A DNA stretch of 64,000 nucleotides, from NCBI RefSeq assembly GCF_029784135.1, contig NC_073746.1, forward strand, positions 15,514,416 to 15,578,415. The letters are read 5' to 3'. The position numbers and the translations under genes were made by a program. This DNA comes from Toxorhynchites rutilus septentrionalis. Taxonomy: Eukaryota > Arthropoda > Insecta > Diptera > Culicidae. Each line of letters starts with the position of its first letter. The stretch's first letter is position 1. The notes beneath the pieces are model-generated. The model did no database searches. It was given only the letters and a program-made list of their open reading frames with translations, and was not told the origin of the DNA. Shown here one piece after another: positions 10,670 to 23,408 of the stretch.

Positions 10670-11452
10670 CCTGAAGAAATAAAGATGCAAAAAATAAACA
10701 AGCAAGAACGTTGACGGCATTGAGCTTCGTATTACGAAACGGGGGAGTAGGCATGACAATATGGGTTTGCAGAAGAAATGAACACACTTTCAAAATAAAA
10801 ACTATGAATGATAATTATTTTTCCCAAATCAAATTAGTACTCCATGTAAATGAAAATCACTTTTGCATGCAAGTGGTGAAAAATATCATACAAAAATTAT
10901 GTCTAAATATAATTTTATATTATAATGGTAAGCTTTGGTGAGAATATTTGGAAATTTATAGAAAATAGTTTAAATTAGGGTCAGAACAACGTACTTCTAG
11001 TAGGCAAACAACGCCAAGAAAAAAATTTCATACAAATTTTAATAATTGAAAACTGCCTTAGGGTCGACTAATCTGATAGAGAAGAGTTGGCCTCACACAA
11101 ACTAATGCCGTATCCAGATGTCGACAACATTCGTCAACCCGAATGCAATAGATTTAAATTCCTGATTGTCAGTTTGACATGCGGTACAATGTACAACCAA
11201 AGTATGTCTGTCATGGTACGATGGTACCTGTACAACGCTGTACTCTTACAACGCAAGTACAGCTGTATGTATGTCCCTGGTATTACTAATTGCATGAAGT
11301 AAAATGTACGAATCTCTGGTAGGGATGTACATTGCATCTGACATCAGTTTTAACGGATTTTGGTAATATGTACAAAAAATTTGTACATTTTACCAATGTT
11401 TTAACTACTAAAGATTTGGTAGCTGCGTTTACTAATGTTTTTCTCCAGTGTA

Positions 11453-12250
11453 GACGCGACCAGAATTACTCACTCGCTGATGTCTCTGGCATTGCAATCA
11501 TTGCATCCAACTGACGCCATTGCATTAAGGTTCTGAGCTACACAATGTGGGGAATCATCAAGCCAGGCTATCGTCAGCTCACCAAGAAAATCTGGAATTT
11601 TGTCAGTAATTTGGTTTCGCATGACGGTAGGAAAACTCTCTCTCAAATGACAGCTAAGCTAATATAAACTGGCAATATTAACAGAAAGGGCTACTGTTGA
11701 GAAGAGCGCAAAACGGAGATAAGTGTGTGTATATTCAGTTGCTTCAAGCCATCGTTATATGGACATTTGTGTGCGTACGTGCGTGCTTCATAACCCGTAC
11801 GTAAAAATAGTGCATCTTCGCTACGCTGAAACCCCAAGTTATTCAATAAGTTATAATAAAGTTATTAATTTATTAATTTATTTGGGTTCGCGTGTCAGTT
11901 GCAAAACTGCTTTCCAATCTTGATCATAATGAAGCAGTGCTACTCTTTCCGAGGTTATTGAGATTTCTTAGCATTATAAAATAATATCCGCAGATAGAAA
12001 CAAGCGACTTGAATTAAACTACAGCGTAGTTCTACATCAACAACGTGGTCGTGTCTTGAACGCAACCTCCCTTTTTTTTTGTATCAAACATGTATTTCAT
12101 GTAACTGAGACCACATATTATTTGAAAGTGAATCAAGTATCTTGAGCGGGAATTGTGTCTGAAATAAATTTTTATTATAATGACGAGTTTTGGTAGTAAA
12201 ACGAAATCAATTTTGGTTGGGATGAAGTTAACCGTGTTAGCTAGTACATA
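11453..12250. other. Unannotated spacer
   Basis: AT-rich sequence between the Harbinger candidate end and the mariner. No coding frame, RNA gene or repeat end recognised. Confidence 0.4.
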
Positions 12251-12252
12251 TA

Positions 12253-13502
12253 TTAGGCTGTCAAAAAAGTCCTGCGGTATTTTTTTTTAATTTTCATTTG
12301 TTCTTAAAATTAGTTACAATCATCTGTTTTAAGTCAAATATGCGCCGTTTTGTTCGATGACTTGTTCCCAACGAGATGCCAACTTCATAATACCCCTGTT
12401 ATAGAAGCTCACTTCCTTATTGGCAAAAAACTCGGATAGCCAATTTTCACAGGCCTCTTTTGTGGCTAACTTCCGACTACCTAGCTCGTTCGCCATGGAC
12501 AAAAACAGGTGGTAGTCACAAGGTCCGGACTATACGGCGTATGCAAAAGAACCTCCCATCCGAGCTCCCGGAGCTTCTGGCGCGTCACCAAAGAAGTGTG
12601 TGGCCTGGCGTTGTCCTGATGGAGACAATGCGGCCTCTTCTTCATGAGTGCTACTTTCAAGCGGTCCAGTTGTTGGCAGTACAGGTCCGAATTGAGCGTT
12701 TGGCCATAGGGAAGCAGCTCATAATAGATTATTCCTTGACAATCCCACCAAACACACAGCAGAACCTTCCTGGCCGTTAATGAGGGCTTGGCCACCGTCT
12801 GAGCCGCTTCAGCGGGCTTCGACCACGACCGTTTGCGCTTCACGTTGTCGTAAGTGACCCACTTTTCATCGCCAGTCACCATCCGCTTCAGAAACGGGTC
12901 GATTTTGTTGCGATTCAGCAGCGATTCACATGCGTCGATACGGTCAAAGATATTTTTTTGCGTCAACGTGTGTGGCACCCATACATCGAGCTTCTTTGTG
13001 AATCCAAGCTACTTCAAATGGTTAATAACGGTTTGATGACTTATCCCCAGCTCTTGGCCGATGCTACGGCTGCTACTATGCCGGTCTTTCTCGGCTAATT
13101 CAGCGATTTTGTCGCAATTTTCGACGACAGGCCTTCCGGAGCGTGGCGCATCTTCGACGACCTCTACACCAGAACGAAAACGTTGAAACCATCGTTGTGC
13201 GGTGGAAATGGAAACTGTACCGGGTCCATAAACTGCACAAATTTTATTGGCAGCTTGAGATGCATTTTTGCTTTTGTCATAGTAGTACTGTAAAATATGT
13301 CGGATTTTCTCTTTATTTTGCTCCATATTTGCGACACTATAACTCACGAACGACTTAACCAAACAAAACACTGTCAAGGAGTATATTATAGCGCGCAAAA
13401 ATACCCAAGCTATAGTATGACTCGATACAATGAATACAACTAGAACTACGCGCTTACAACGACACCTCGCGGAAATACCGCAGGACTTTTTTGACAGCCT
13501 AA
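12253..13502 (-). mobile_element. mariner (DD34D-type) transposon, complete ends
   Basis: Perfectly matched terminal inverted repeats of about 30 bp (12253-12282 and 13473-13502, starting TTAGGCTGTCAAAAAAGTCC) with TA on each side (12251-12252, 13503-13504). The 1250-bp length is usual for mariner. The TIR start and protein resemble the Hsmar1/cecropia-mellifera side of the mariner family; the subfamily is my inference. Confidence 0.92.
12330..13326 (-). pseudogene. mariner transposase, broken
   Basis: The intended reading runs from ATG 13326 (MEQNKEKIRHIL) to TAA 12330-12332, about 332 codons. The N-terminal helix-turn-helix and the WVPHTLTQ linker are present. Catalytic-type residues appear in TGDEKWV, HQDNARPHTS and YSPDL. 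Two lesions are visible: a TAG inside HLK-LGF near 13010, and a loss of about 7 bp just after SPDL near 12520 that shifts the last 70 or so codons. The C-terminal frame after the shift is still recognisable (NWLSEFF, ASRWEQVIEQNG). The ends look intact, so the copy could still be mobilised by a transposase made elsewhere. Confidence 0.88.
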
Positions 13503-13504
13503 TA

Positions 13505-15988
13505 TAAATGCGTATTTGTGGAAAAGATGTTTTGAGCCCTGGTCAAAGATCGAAATTCATGACAGCAAAACAAAGTCTGTTGACAAAGGCAACCCAATGT
13601 AGCTGACATCTATGAATTCCAAAGCCAAATTCAATTTGCTGTAAATGCTGCATGACGTAGACATAATTTCATCATTTTTCATTTTCTCCCCTCTCGGTTG
13701 TGGCTGTCTGGTGGTAACTTTTTGGCGGTGGAATTATCCCCGATTCCGATTCCATTCAGTCAGCTGTTCGATGCTCCCTTACTTCCGATGGCACCTCGAA
13801 AACAACCGATTTGGATGCAATGCGTCGGGGGAAATCATAATGGTTCGGATTTGGAAAGTGTTGGACTGTCAAAATGAATATGGTAATCGTGAGTGTAGTT
13901 AATCTGACACAGCATCGCAGAAGTCTCCGGCAAGGGAAAAAACTGACGGGCAAAAACGATAATGCTAATGGCGGGCCTTTCGCCGGCAAAGCGCAACTTC
14001 TCATTAGCATTGAGATTGAACAGAGGAAGATTTGGCCTCCAACCATCCTCCAACCAACCATCCTCCGACCAAAAAAAGATCCATTCGTGAGGTCATGCGT
14101 CCTTGCGCGTTGGCATGTCTTGAACTGCTTAGTTCGAGCATTAGCATTCCCATTTAGATGATGAGGGGTGAAAAGACCTTCCATTGCCCAAACCAAATGT
14201 TGTATTTCTTTCATTGCTGTCTGTGTGTATTTCCGTACTTCGTTCCGCTTGATGCAGAAAATCAATATTTTCTACTTTTCCCAGCCAGTGAAATAAAAGA
14301 AAAATTAACTTTTATACCATTTTCGTGCACATTTTTTAACCATAACTTGGCATTATTTGTGTGAGAAATAGTAACAGACAAGTTGAGACGTGGAGAGGAT
14401 TTCAATAATAAATATTGAGATCACCTCACCATCACGCATAACAAGTTAATCAAACAGTTAAGCAGCCCTAAGTTACGATATTAAATGCTAATCTCATTCT
14501 GGACTAGGTTTCTTTATTTCAACTTTATGATTACCCTTTACCGGTTAGTTTTTCATACGTCTTTTCCCACCATCAAAAAGGCGAAACGTAGCACATATTT
14601 CACCTGCTTAAAAATGGTCATAACTTCACCAACCGCGCCCCTCTCACACAACATATTACTTAGCATACTTACAATTGTTTACAATCTCGCAGTTTAAATT
14701 ATGCCGAAAGCCTCCATCGGTAGCCGAATTAGATTCGAAATTCGCGTGTTTCACGAAGATGTTCGCAGGTGTTTAGAAGGCTATTTAGCATAGCTTAAGG
14801 TAATCAGAATTAACATTTTGAATGGCAAAAGTAGAAATATGTTAATTTATTATTATGGATGGGGTACCATTGTTAACGCTGCTAGTTTGCTTTTGCTTCC
14901 GACTTTCTCAGTGGGCGAAAAATTATTATGTGACAACATTCTGCAGGGCTGGAAGTTTGCCACTAGCATCTTGAGATGAGTCTCCTTCATCCAGCAGACA
15001 CATACCCAGCATACCCAGGTGAAGCAGTGCCATAAAAACTGCCCCATTTCAATGCATTTGCCTCGAAGGGCACACGGTTAACGAGCTCGGTTTTTCCGAG
15101 TTTATCTAGATTACCACTTTGAATTTGTGTAACTGATATGGCTGCAGGCGCGCAGACGATGAGGAAGTGCGTGTACGACGTGATTGGCCATGCAGGCAGC
15201 ACCATGTACTAATATAATAACAGTAATAAAAATGGTAGCAAAAGACTTTATTTTGAGCTGTGAAGTGAGAATGAAAAACAACACACAAAATGAGCATGCG
15301 AATTGTTCAATTTGAATTAGAGAAGATGGAAATTATTGCTGAACGCATGCGATTAACTCATCAATTAACAACTGGTCGACACGAGAATAGGTGCTGCGTT
15401 TGAAGGTGCTGTTTCTACGGAATTTGAGTCGTTGAATGTCGTGTCAGTTCCAGTAAGAATGGGCCGATCGGCCCGTTTTGGGTTTAGCATCCACAATGGC
15501 CCCATGGATTGACATTTTCAGCAATTTTCCAATGACGTTCTCGTTTCTGATTTGATTGGATTCTGTTCCACTCCGCCGTAGTGCCATTCGCAGTAATTGG
15601 ATTCGTTTATGTTGATAATCTTCGCATGGAAGTTTCGTTTGCAGCACATTTCGATGACTCTTTGCGTTTGTTGTTTTTCAAGAGTGGGGAATGTTGGCTG
15701 TTGTTATGTTTAGATTGCATTCTATTGCGTTAGCGTACCATAAACAATGTTTTTCTTCCACATTACTACACACAGCCGACTTACAATGGGTTTATTTATC
15801 GGGCGGGGACTCACCATTTATACATAAGTTTTACTTGTATAGGATAAAGTGGATCCCGAAAAGAGCTTGAAAATTGTATCAAGAAATTTATGCATACATG
15901 ATTAAACTATAGAATCCAGATAAACGATCGCATTTTAACATTCTAGCATTGTTGTCAAAAAATACGTTGATAGAAATACGAGTAAGAG
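13505..15988. other. 2.5-kb interval without recognisable genes or repeats
   Basis: More balanced base composition than the repeats around it and no repeat matches within the window. The longest frame (169 codons on the minus strand, 14265-13756) has no recognisable domain and is within chance expectation. It may be unique intergenic or intronic host sequence. Confidence 0.4.
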
Positions 15989-15993
15989 AGATG

Positions 15994-16356
15994 TGTTGGC
16001 ACGGGCACTTTGGCAAGACTCTAGTTGGATTAGCACATGGAAAAACGACCGAATTTTGTTCAAACGTAAATCACTTTATTCCAATTACCAATTCTTTATT
16101 CTTGACTTATGAAGATAGACCGATGTGTAAGCTTTGAAAGTATATCGTGTTCTACACTATTCTGGTTTGTGCATAGAAATATATAAAAATTCAGTGGTGA
16201 TAAGGGATACGAAAAACGAACTATCCGATTCTCTTCTCTCATTAGCCGAAAGTTAATGATAAGGAAGAGTACACTAAAAGTAATTGAGAGTGATTGAATG
16301 CGATCAATATAGCCTTATATGCTAGATGGTAATTATGTGCTAGGGTTGCGCTAACA
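15994..16356 (-). repeat. BEL/Pao 3' LTR
   Basis: 363 bp, TGTTGGC...GCTAACA read on the plus strand, with TG/CA ends. It carries an 11-bp stretch (TTTGTGCATAG region near 16165) absent from the other LTR. A G-rich polypurine-type tract borders it on the inner side near 16361-16376. Confidence 0.92.
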
Positions 16357-16763
16357 TATGCCGGCCCCCGTTGAAAGGTGAAGCCTTTCAACCGACATAC
16401 TGGTAGGTAACTGTTCTTGTCGTCGTAGGGTCGTCTTGGAATCATCCTGAATTGGGTTCTTCTTCTATACAAGGGTCGTTGGCCTTCGTCTAGGACTGGT
16501 CCTTGATCAGATGATCCCATCACTAGCCGCTGAGAAGGGTCGTTGACCTTCACCCAGGTCTGGTCCTTCGTCGTTGATAATCGCCGTTGATGCAGTTGGG
16601 CGCACTCGGGGGTGGTAGGAGTCGCCGTCGGTGAATCCAGGTACATGTTGGAGGACAAAACATTCTTCAGTTTTTTGAAATTGAAATAAAAAATAATACT
16701 TACAGGGGCCGGAGGCCCGTAGACCTCCGATCGTTGCGCAGTATCATAATACTGCGATAGTAT

Positions 16764-19700
16764 TTAGTGATCATCGATTTGCCGGTTATTCCCATCGGTC
16801 GGCAGGGTTGATTCGTGATTTAGAGGCAGCACACAAACCTTGGAGATGGCCCGGCGAAACTCTCCCTCAGCCGTTTTCACGCTGACTACTCGGATGTTAT
16901 TGTCCTCCCCCCGGAAGATGTTGGTGATTCTGCCGTATCTCCACTTGAGCGGAGGAAGGTTTTCTTCCTTGAGGAGGACCATGGTGCCAACAGCAATATT
17001 GTCTCGAGCCTGTGTCCACTTGGTGCGTGGATGAAGCCCCGAAAGATAGTCCGTTGACCACCGTTTCCATACTCGACGGAGAAGCTCCTGGTTTTCCTGC
17101 CACCGGTCGAGGCGATTCCGAGGTACCTCGCATAAATTAGGTTCGGGAAAGGAAGTGAGCGGACGGTGAACAAGAAAGTGACCCGGAGTCAATACTTCCA
17201 GATCGTTTGGGTCCGCGGTGAGAGGCGTAAGTGGTCTGGAGTTGAGACAAGCTTCGATACGGGACAACAGTGTAACGAACTCGTCTTGTGAAAGGATAGA
17301 GTTACCAACTGTCGATCGGAAATGCTTCTTAAAGGATTTTACCGCTGCTTCCCACAGCCTACCAAAGTTGGGACTGCGGGGCGGTATAAATTTGAATTCA
17401 ATACCGTCGTTCGCACAACGGTTGACAACGGCCGCTTCGTGTTGCTGTGAATAGAATTGGCTTCGCAGCTCTGCCAGTTCTCGAACGGCTCCCTTGAAGT
17501 TTCGTGCATTGTCGCAGTGGATGACATGTGGCTTCCCTCTCCGAGCTATGAACCGATGAAGTGCAGCTATGAAAGCGGCTGTTGACAGATCGTAGACCAG
17601 CTCAATGTGTATAGCCTTTGTGACAAGGCAGACGAAAATTGCCACATAACATTTGGTAGGTGGGCTTTTGCGAAGTTTACGGAACTTGAACGGTCCGCAC
17701 AGATCCACACCGGTGTTCAGGAACGGCAAAATTGGCGTTACTCTTTCGGCGGGCAAATCTCCCATAATCTGCTCCACAACCGATGGTCTACAACGGAAGC
17801 AACTGATGCACGAGTGGACCGTATGCCGTGCCAGGTTACGGATGCGAAGTGGCCAAAACTTCTCCCGGACGCATGCCACAAGCAGTTGTGGTCCGGCATG
17901 CATATGTTTCAGATGATAGTGTGGCATTATGCTTTCTGTTAGTGGATGTCTTGCAGGGAGGATCATTGGATGTTTCCTATCCTCTGATATTGTCGCGTTC
18001 CGCAGTCGGCCACCAACCCGCAATATTCCGTCTTTCAAAATTGGGCAGAGATTCTTCAGAGCAGACTTCGAATTTACTTGACCTGCACTAGATACGGTGT
18101 CGATTTCGTTGAAGAAGACTTCATACTGTGCCAGCTTCACTAATATTGATAGAGCTTGTTCTAACTCCGATGAACGCAGAAAACCAAATTTTCGATTGGA
18201 TCGATTTTCCGGTTTGGAGTTGTGAATGAATCGACCAAGCATAGCAGTCAGTCGGACCAAGGAGGAGAATGATGATCGTAGTCTAAATAATTCGTTCGGT
18301 TCATGAACTCTGACCGGTAACGATACTGGTCGTTCTTCCAGGGTTTCAACGGGCAGTTCAGGTGGATCGCTTTGGATTATTGGAGGCCAAAACCGAGAGG
18401 GTTGTTTTAGCCAGGATGGTCCTGTCCACCAGATCGAAGACTCCTCCAATTGGTTCGCTTCCATACCACGGGAAATTATATCCGCTGGGTTATCCATACC
18501 CGAAACGTGAGCCCAGACACCGTTGGTTGTTAGGTGTTGAACTTCCGACACCCGATTCGCCACGAAAGTTTTCCATCTCGACGGAACCGAATTGATCCAG
18601 TGGAGCGTAATAGTTGAGTCCGACCAGAAGAACGCTCGAGTGTTTAGTCCGATGGCAGAGTTCACCTTGTGATACAGGTGGCTCAATAGAAGAGCAGCCG
18701 ATAACTCCAACCTGGGAAGACTGACCTTTTTCTGCTTCTTGGAGTCTCCGAGAGGTGCCACCCTGGATTTCGCAGTCAGCAAACGCACGGAGATGCTCCC
18801 ATCTTGGGAAGCGGTTCGAATATACAGACAGCTACCGTACGCTCGTTCCGATGCATCGCAGAATCCATGGAGTTCCACGATGACTGGTGCATTAGAGAGT
18901 GCTGCCCATCGAGGTATGGAAATTGACGAGAGTGCGTTTAGACTGTCACGAAATGAGAGCCAATAATGTTGTTGGTTTTCATCGAGAGGATCGTCCCAAG
19001 ATGCAGATGTCCGCCAAAGAGACTGAACAAATACCTTTGCCAAAACAATCACTGGCCCGATGAGACCAAGGGGGTCGAAAAGTCTAGCTGTATCAGATAA
19101 TACAGTACGCCTTGTGATGGTGTTCGTTGGTGGCCACTTGGGAGTGGAATAGTGCAACAGATCCGTTGAGGGTTCCCATATCAGCCCCAAGGTTTTGATG
19201 GTCGAGGGAGACTCCATATTGCTCGTTGTTCTCGTAGCTCGGGTGGTATGATCGATAGAATGGTGGACGAATTAGACGCCCATTTTCGCAAGTTGAACCC
19301 GCCTGATTGAAGCAACTGTCGTAGTTGGTTGCAAAGTTCTTGCCCTTCTTCTACGTCGTCGATCCCAGTCAGCATATCGTCCATATAAAAGTCCTTCGAT
19401 AGGACTTTCGCAGCTAAAGGATAGGCCTCAGCTCCCTGATTTGATAATTCCAGCAGACACCTAGTTGCCAAATACGGTGCTGAGGCGGTGCCGTAGGTGA
19501 CGGTGGTGAGCTCAAATGTTTTGAGCGGTTCCGAAGAAGAAGAACGCCAGCGGATACGATGCAGCGGGTAATCAACGGGGTGAAGCCGAATCTGCCGATA
19601 CATTTTATCGGCATCGGCAATGATTGCGAAACGATGCATCCGAAAGCGAAGAGATATCGCATGTATGTCATCCTGCAGCACAGGGCCAACCATCAACGTC

Positions 19701-22108
19701 TGATTGAGTGATATTCCACTATCAGTGCGACACGATGCATCGAACACTACCCGCAGTTTTGTGGTTGTGCTGTCAGCCTTTTCTACGCCATGATGGGGGA
19801 GATAATAAACCGGAGCAGCGTTGTCTGTGTCATCAATTTCTCGCATATGTTTGAGCTGCAGATATTCCGTAATAAACGCTGCGTACGTCTCCTTGAGTTT
19901 GGGATTTGCATCAAGACGGCGTTCAAGGGCGATGAACCTACGTGTGGCTATTTCCTTCGAGCTTCCCAGTTGAGAAACCACGTCGCTATGTTTAGGAAGA
20001 GTGACTACAAACCTACCAGACTCGTCACGAAAGGTGTTGATAGTAAAATGTTCTTCGCAGAAGGTTTCTTCCGGGGAACGTGTGCTGGGTGACCAGCAGG
20101 ACTCTAACTCCCAGAAACGGGAGATTTGGTCCTCATGTGGTTCAGTGCTGCACACGTGAGCCACCTTGGGTTGATTACGAGATCGACGAAGTCCTATTCT
20201 TCCCGATGCTACCCATCCAAAAACGGTGTTTTGTAGTCCCAATTTGATTATTCCTTCCAAGAGAAGTTCGAAATAAAGCTCCATGCCTAACAGGAGATCT
20301 ATTGGTCCCGGTTGGTGGAAGTTAGGATCGGCCAGTGTGATTCCGGACGGGACATTCCAGCAAGAAGAATCGATAGTGTTGACCGGAAGTTCACGCGTTA
20401 TCTTCTTCAGTATATGACAGGGTTCTTCGACAGTATATTCGGTGCAGTGTGACCCTATCCGAACACTCGCAGCGTGATGCGATACGACGAGAGTGTTACC
20501 AACGCCTCCAATTTCTTGACGAGTGGGAAAACGACGTAGCTTCAGCTTCTGAACCATATTCTCGGTGGTAAGACAAAGCTGCGATGCCGGATCCAACAGC
20601 GCTCTTGCCCATTGGGCGTCTCCATCAGGACCAAAAACTTTGACTATCGCTGTTTGCAGCAGCACAGTAGCCGGAACATTTCGACTGTTGACAACGAGAG
20701 TAGTGGAAACGAGGCTAGTTGGTTGGGTTGAGGTTGAGGGCGACTGGGTTTCAAACGATGAATTGTACCGAGATTGCGAGGAAGACTGATCGGAGGAATT
20801 TGTATGGTTCGAAGGTTGTAAAGTCGAACCAGGAACAAAAGGTACATTGGATTTCTGTTGCACAGACGAGCGATCGCTAGGAGGATGGTGCAGCATAGTA
20901 TGGTGCTTCTGGTTGCATACTCTGCATCCGCCGGACGTACAGACCTTCGCAAGGTGCGAGGACGATAAACAATTTATGCAGAGGAACTTCTTCTTCACTT
21001 GTTCGTAACGTTGAGAGACAGCCATTTTCAGGAACACGTCGCATTTGAATGGTGAGTGTGGAGCCTTCGAACAGAACGGACAGGAACCAGTTGTCGAATT
21101 AGTGATAGTGTGAACTGTATTAACTTTCGAGAATTTCGACAGCCGATAGGATTCCGATTTGTGCGAATCAGATAAGCGAGACTTCGAAGGTGTCAATGAC
21201 TGTAGAACCATTAAATGCGTACGTAGAAAATCGATGAGATCCCGATACTTTGGAACCTCAGTGGACTTGTGGTGAGCTTCTCAGTGCCGCAAGGTGGATG
21301 AATCAAGTCGACTGCAGACCATGTGGGATAGAAGCACACTCCAACCATCTGTTTCGATGCCCACTTTGTTGATTAGGCATAGGTTGCGCTCGAAATCGTC
21401 GATCAAGCGCATAAGGGACTCGTAGCATTCCCTCTTCATTGGTTCGATTGCGAAAAGCGAATCGATGTATGATTTTACTACTAACTTTTTGTTGTTGAAA
21501 CGCTTCTCCAACAGCTGCCACGCAACGGCATAATTTGCGTCGGTAAGCTCGATCGCTTCAATAACCTTTCGTGCATCCTTGGTTAACGATGCAACAAGGT
21601 AAGAAAATTTGTCTATTTGCGATAACTGCGCATTAGAATCACTTAGAGATTGATAAGTATCTCTGAATGTGATCCATTCCGAAATGGATCCATCGAACGT
21701 TGGAAGTTTTACTTCAGGGAGTTTAATTCGTGTCTGTGGTGGATTTGGCGCATTAACTACTGCTACGGCTTGGGAAACGTGCTGTGAGCCTGCATTAAGC
21801 TCACGAATTTTCGTGGTTAGGAACCCGTATGCACGAACATAATCGAGCTCAAAGTTCTGCCGAATGAGTCGATTACTACTCTCCGTTTCTTCATCAGTTG
21901 CGTCCTCTTTTGTGTCATCGAACAGAAGTTCCAGTTGTAGTCGGTTCGATTGGAATTCCCTGTAGACCGCCTCAATTCGTTGCTTCCATCCCTCCAATTG
22001 GTTTTTATCCCTATCTGCATCAAACCGATCCATAAATTGCTTCAAATTGGCCATCGTATCTAAATGAAATCGTTCTTGTCGACTGAGCTGTCTCAAATTT
22101 GACGCCAT
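16764..22108 (-). pseudogene. BEL/Pao Gag-Pol polyprotein with one nonsense codon and one frameshift
   Basis: Starts at ATG 22108 (MASNLRQLSRQERF). Gag with the conserved LPTFDGSISEWITFRD segment spans 22108-21281. A TGA at 21281-21283 stands where a Trp codon would fit (LRH-stop-EAHHKS), and the frame continues unchanged beyond it. Next come zinc knuckles (CPFCSKAPHSPFKC, CINCLSSSHLAKVC), a protease-like ALLDPASQL and a reverse transcriptase with FYMDD (near 19380). Near 19200 a 1-nt shift moves to the frame 19217-16764. That part holds RNase H (CDASERAYG), the integrase zinc region and integrase core (D in GVDLCGPF, D in HCDNARNF, E in GRLWEAAVK), and a C-terminal DUF5641-like tail. The preserved frames fit a very recent loss of function. 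Confidence 0.9.
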
Positions 22109-22736
22109 TCTTCAACCGCCGAACAATAAATTGTACAACAATACGACTCAGGTGACCAACCTGAACAACCAGAGCACACTATGCAACCTCAACTAGCAAG
22201 GGATGAAAGCAAGCGAATACAAATTCGACCAAATGCTCCACGAGAAATTATCACATTAGCAGTCAGTAATAAACTAATCTACGTGAATCCCTTTATTAAT
22301 CATCAAAAGCTCGTCATCACTCGACAGTTCCACTCGCATGCGGTACTTACAAAAGGAGGATCAACGATGGCGTCAGTTCAACGTCCTTCTATTGTCCAGC
22401 GGTACACAAAAGACCCAAGCCAAGCCAAGATGCGCTGCAATGGCCGTCTGGCTTGCTGGTTTCCGCGTAGATCGGCAACTCTCAATAACTTCCGAGATCA
22501 ACGATTTTTACGTGATCTTTCGCGCACTTATTGTTCGTTTTTTAACTACGACCCGCGTTGATCCACAGGCTCTGTATAGCAGCACTGTGATCGGAACTTA
22601 CGTGTGAACTGAATATAAGTTTGGTTTTCACACTAGATGTTCTTATCACTACCGAAAAAGTAACCCGCGACGGTAGTCGACAACCGTGATTTATCGAACT
22701 TATCACGGTTTTATCCGGGTCTGTAGGACCAAAATA

Positions 22737-23088
22737 TGTTGGCACGGGCACTTTGGCAAGACTCTAGTTGGATTAGCACATGGAAAACCGACCGAATTTT
22801 GTTCAAACGTAAATCACTTTATTCAAATTACCAATTCTTTATTCTTGACTTATGAAGATAGACCGATGTGTAAGCTTTGAAAGTATATCGTGTTCTACAC
22901 TATTCTGGAAATATATATAAATTCAGTGGTGATAAGGGATACGAAAAACGAACTATCCGATTCTCTTCTCTCATTAGCCGAAGGTTAATGATAAGGAAGA
23001 GTACACTAAAAGTAATTGAGAGTGATCGAATGCGATCAATATAGCCTTATATGCTAGATGGTAATTATGTGCTAGGGTTGCGCTAACA
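22737..23088 (-). repeat. BEL/Pao 5' LTR
   Basis: 352 bp, same ends as 15994-16356. In element orientation it is followed by TATTTTGGTCCTACAGACC. The TGGTCCTACAGACC part is a plausible tRNA primer-binding site (22715-22731), though I cannot assign the tRNA. Confidence 0.92.
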
Positions 23089-23093
23089 AGATG

Positions 23094-23408
23094 GTTCCTG
23101 AAAAAATAGGAGGATGGTTTCAACAGCATTATTGGCGTAGGATTACGATCTTATTGCATTCAATTCGCCTGTTTATCACTTCCGATATAAAAAACGAAAT
23201 TCAATAATAAACTCTTAAATTGAATTTATTTCTGTCCCTGATTCCTAGATTTGTTGTAACTTTTTATTAACAGATTTCCTATCTTTAATATTAAGTATCA
23301 GCCTCAGCATATGGCGTTGGGTGATAGCTGTCTAGAATGACACTTAAAAAAACAATGTCACTAAGTCAAATAATTTGTACCTCTCGCCAGATGCAAAGTG
23401 ACATGCTT
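23094..23408. other. Unannotated spacer
   Basis: AT-rich flank of the BEL element; GGCGTAGGATTACG near 23132 faintly recalls the GACGTAGGACT motif but nothing more matches. Confidence 0.35.

Larger units (their letters stand above)
6782..11450. mobile_element. Candidate full PIF/Harbinger transposon (about 4.7 kb)
   Basis: The interval encloses two convergent genes typical of animal Harbinger elements. Candidate ends are CACTGAGAGAAATCGTTAGT at 6782 and the complement of CACTGGAGAAAAACATTAGT ending at 11450. Both are flanked by TA (6780-6781, 11451-11452). Inner sequences near 8253-8275 also match, in inverted orientation, sequence near 11210-11265 (ATGACAGACATAC). Harbinger elements normally make a 3-bp target duplication, so the TA flanks leave two options: these are the true ends of a TA-using relative, or the Harbinger genes lie inside another TA-type element. 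The genes are certain, the outer ends tentative. A SINE sits at 8279-8394. Confidence 0.55.
15994..23088 (-). mobile_element. BEL/Pao LTR retrotransposon, complete, young
   Basis: 7095 bp between two near-identical LTRs, flanked by a perfect 5-bp target duplication AGATG (15989-15993 and 23089-23093). The coding strand is minus: gag at the right, then protease, reverse transcriptase, RNase H and integrase towards the left. The order and the DUF1759/A17-type protease region identify BEL/Pao. By my reading the LTRs differ by about five substitutions and one 11-bp indel, which implies recent insertion. Two lesions in the coding region make it non-autonomous now. Confidence 0.95.

Noticed and set aside
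13756..14265. 169-codon minus-strand frame in the gap between the mariner and BEL element
   Set aside because: Length is within chance expectation for the window, no domain is recognisable, and overlapping frames on the other strand look equally good.
17339..20952. Many plus- and minus-strand frames inside the BEL element
   Set aside because: They are alternative-frame shadows of the Gag-Pol coding region.
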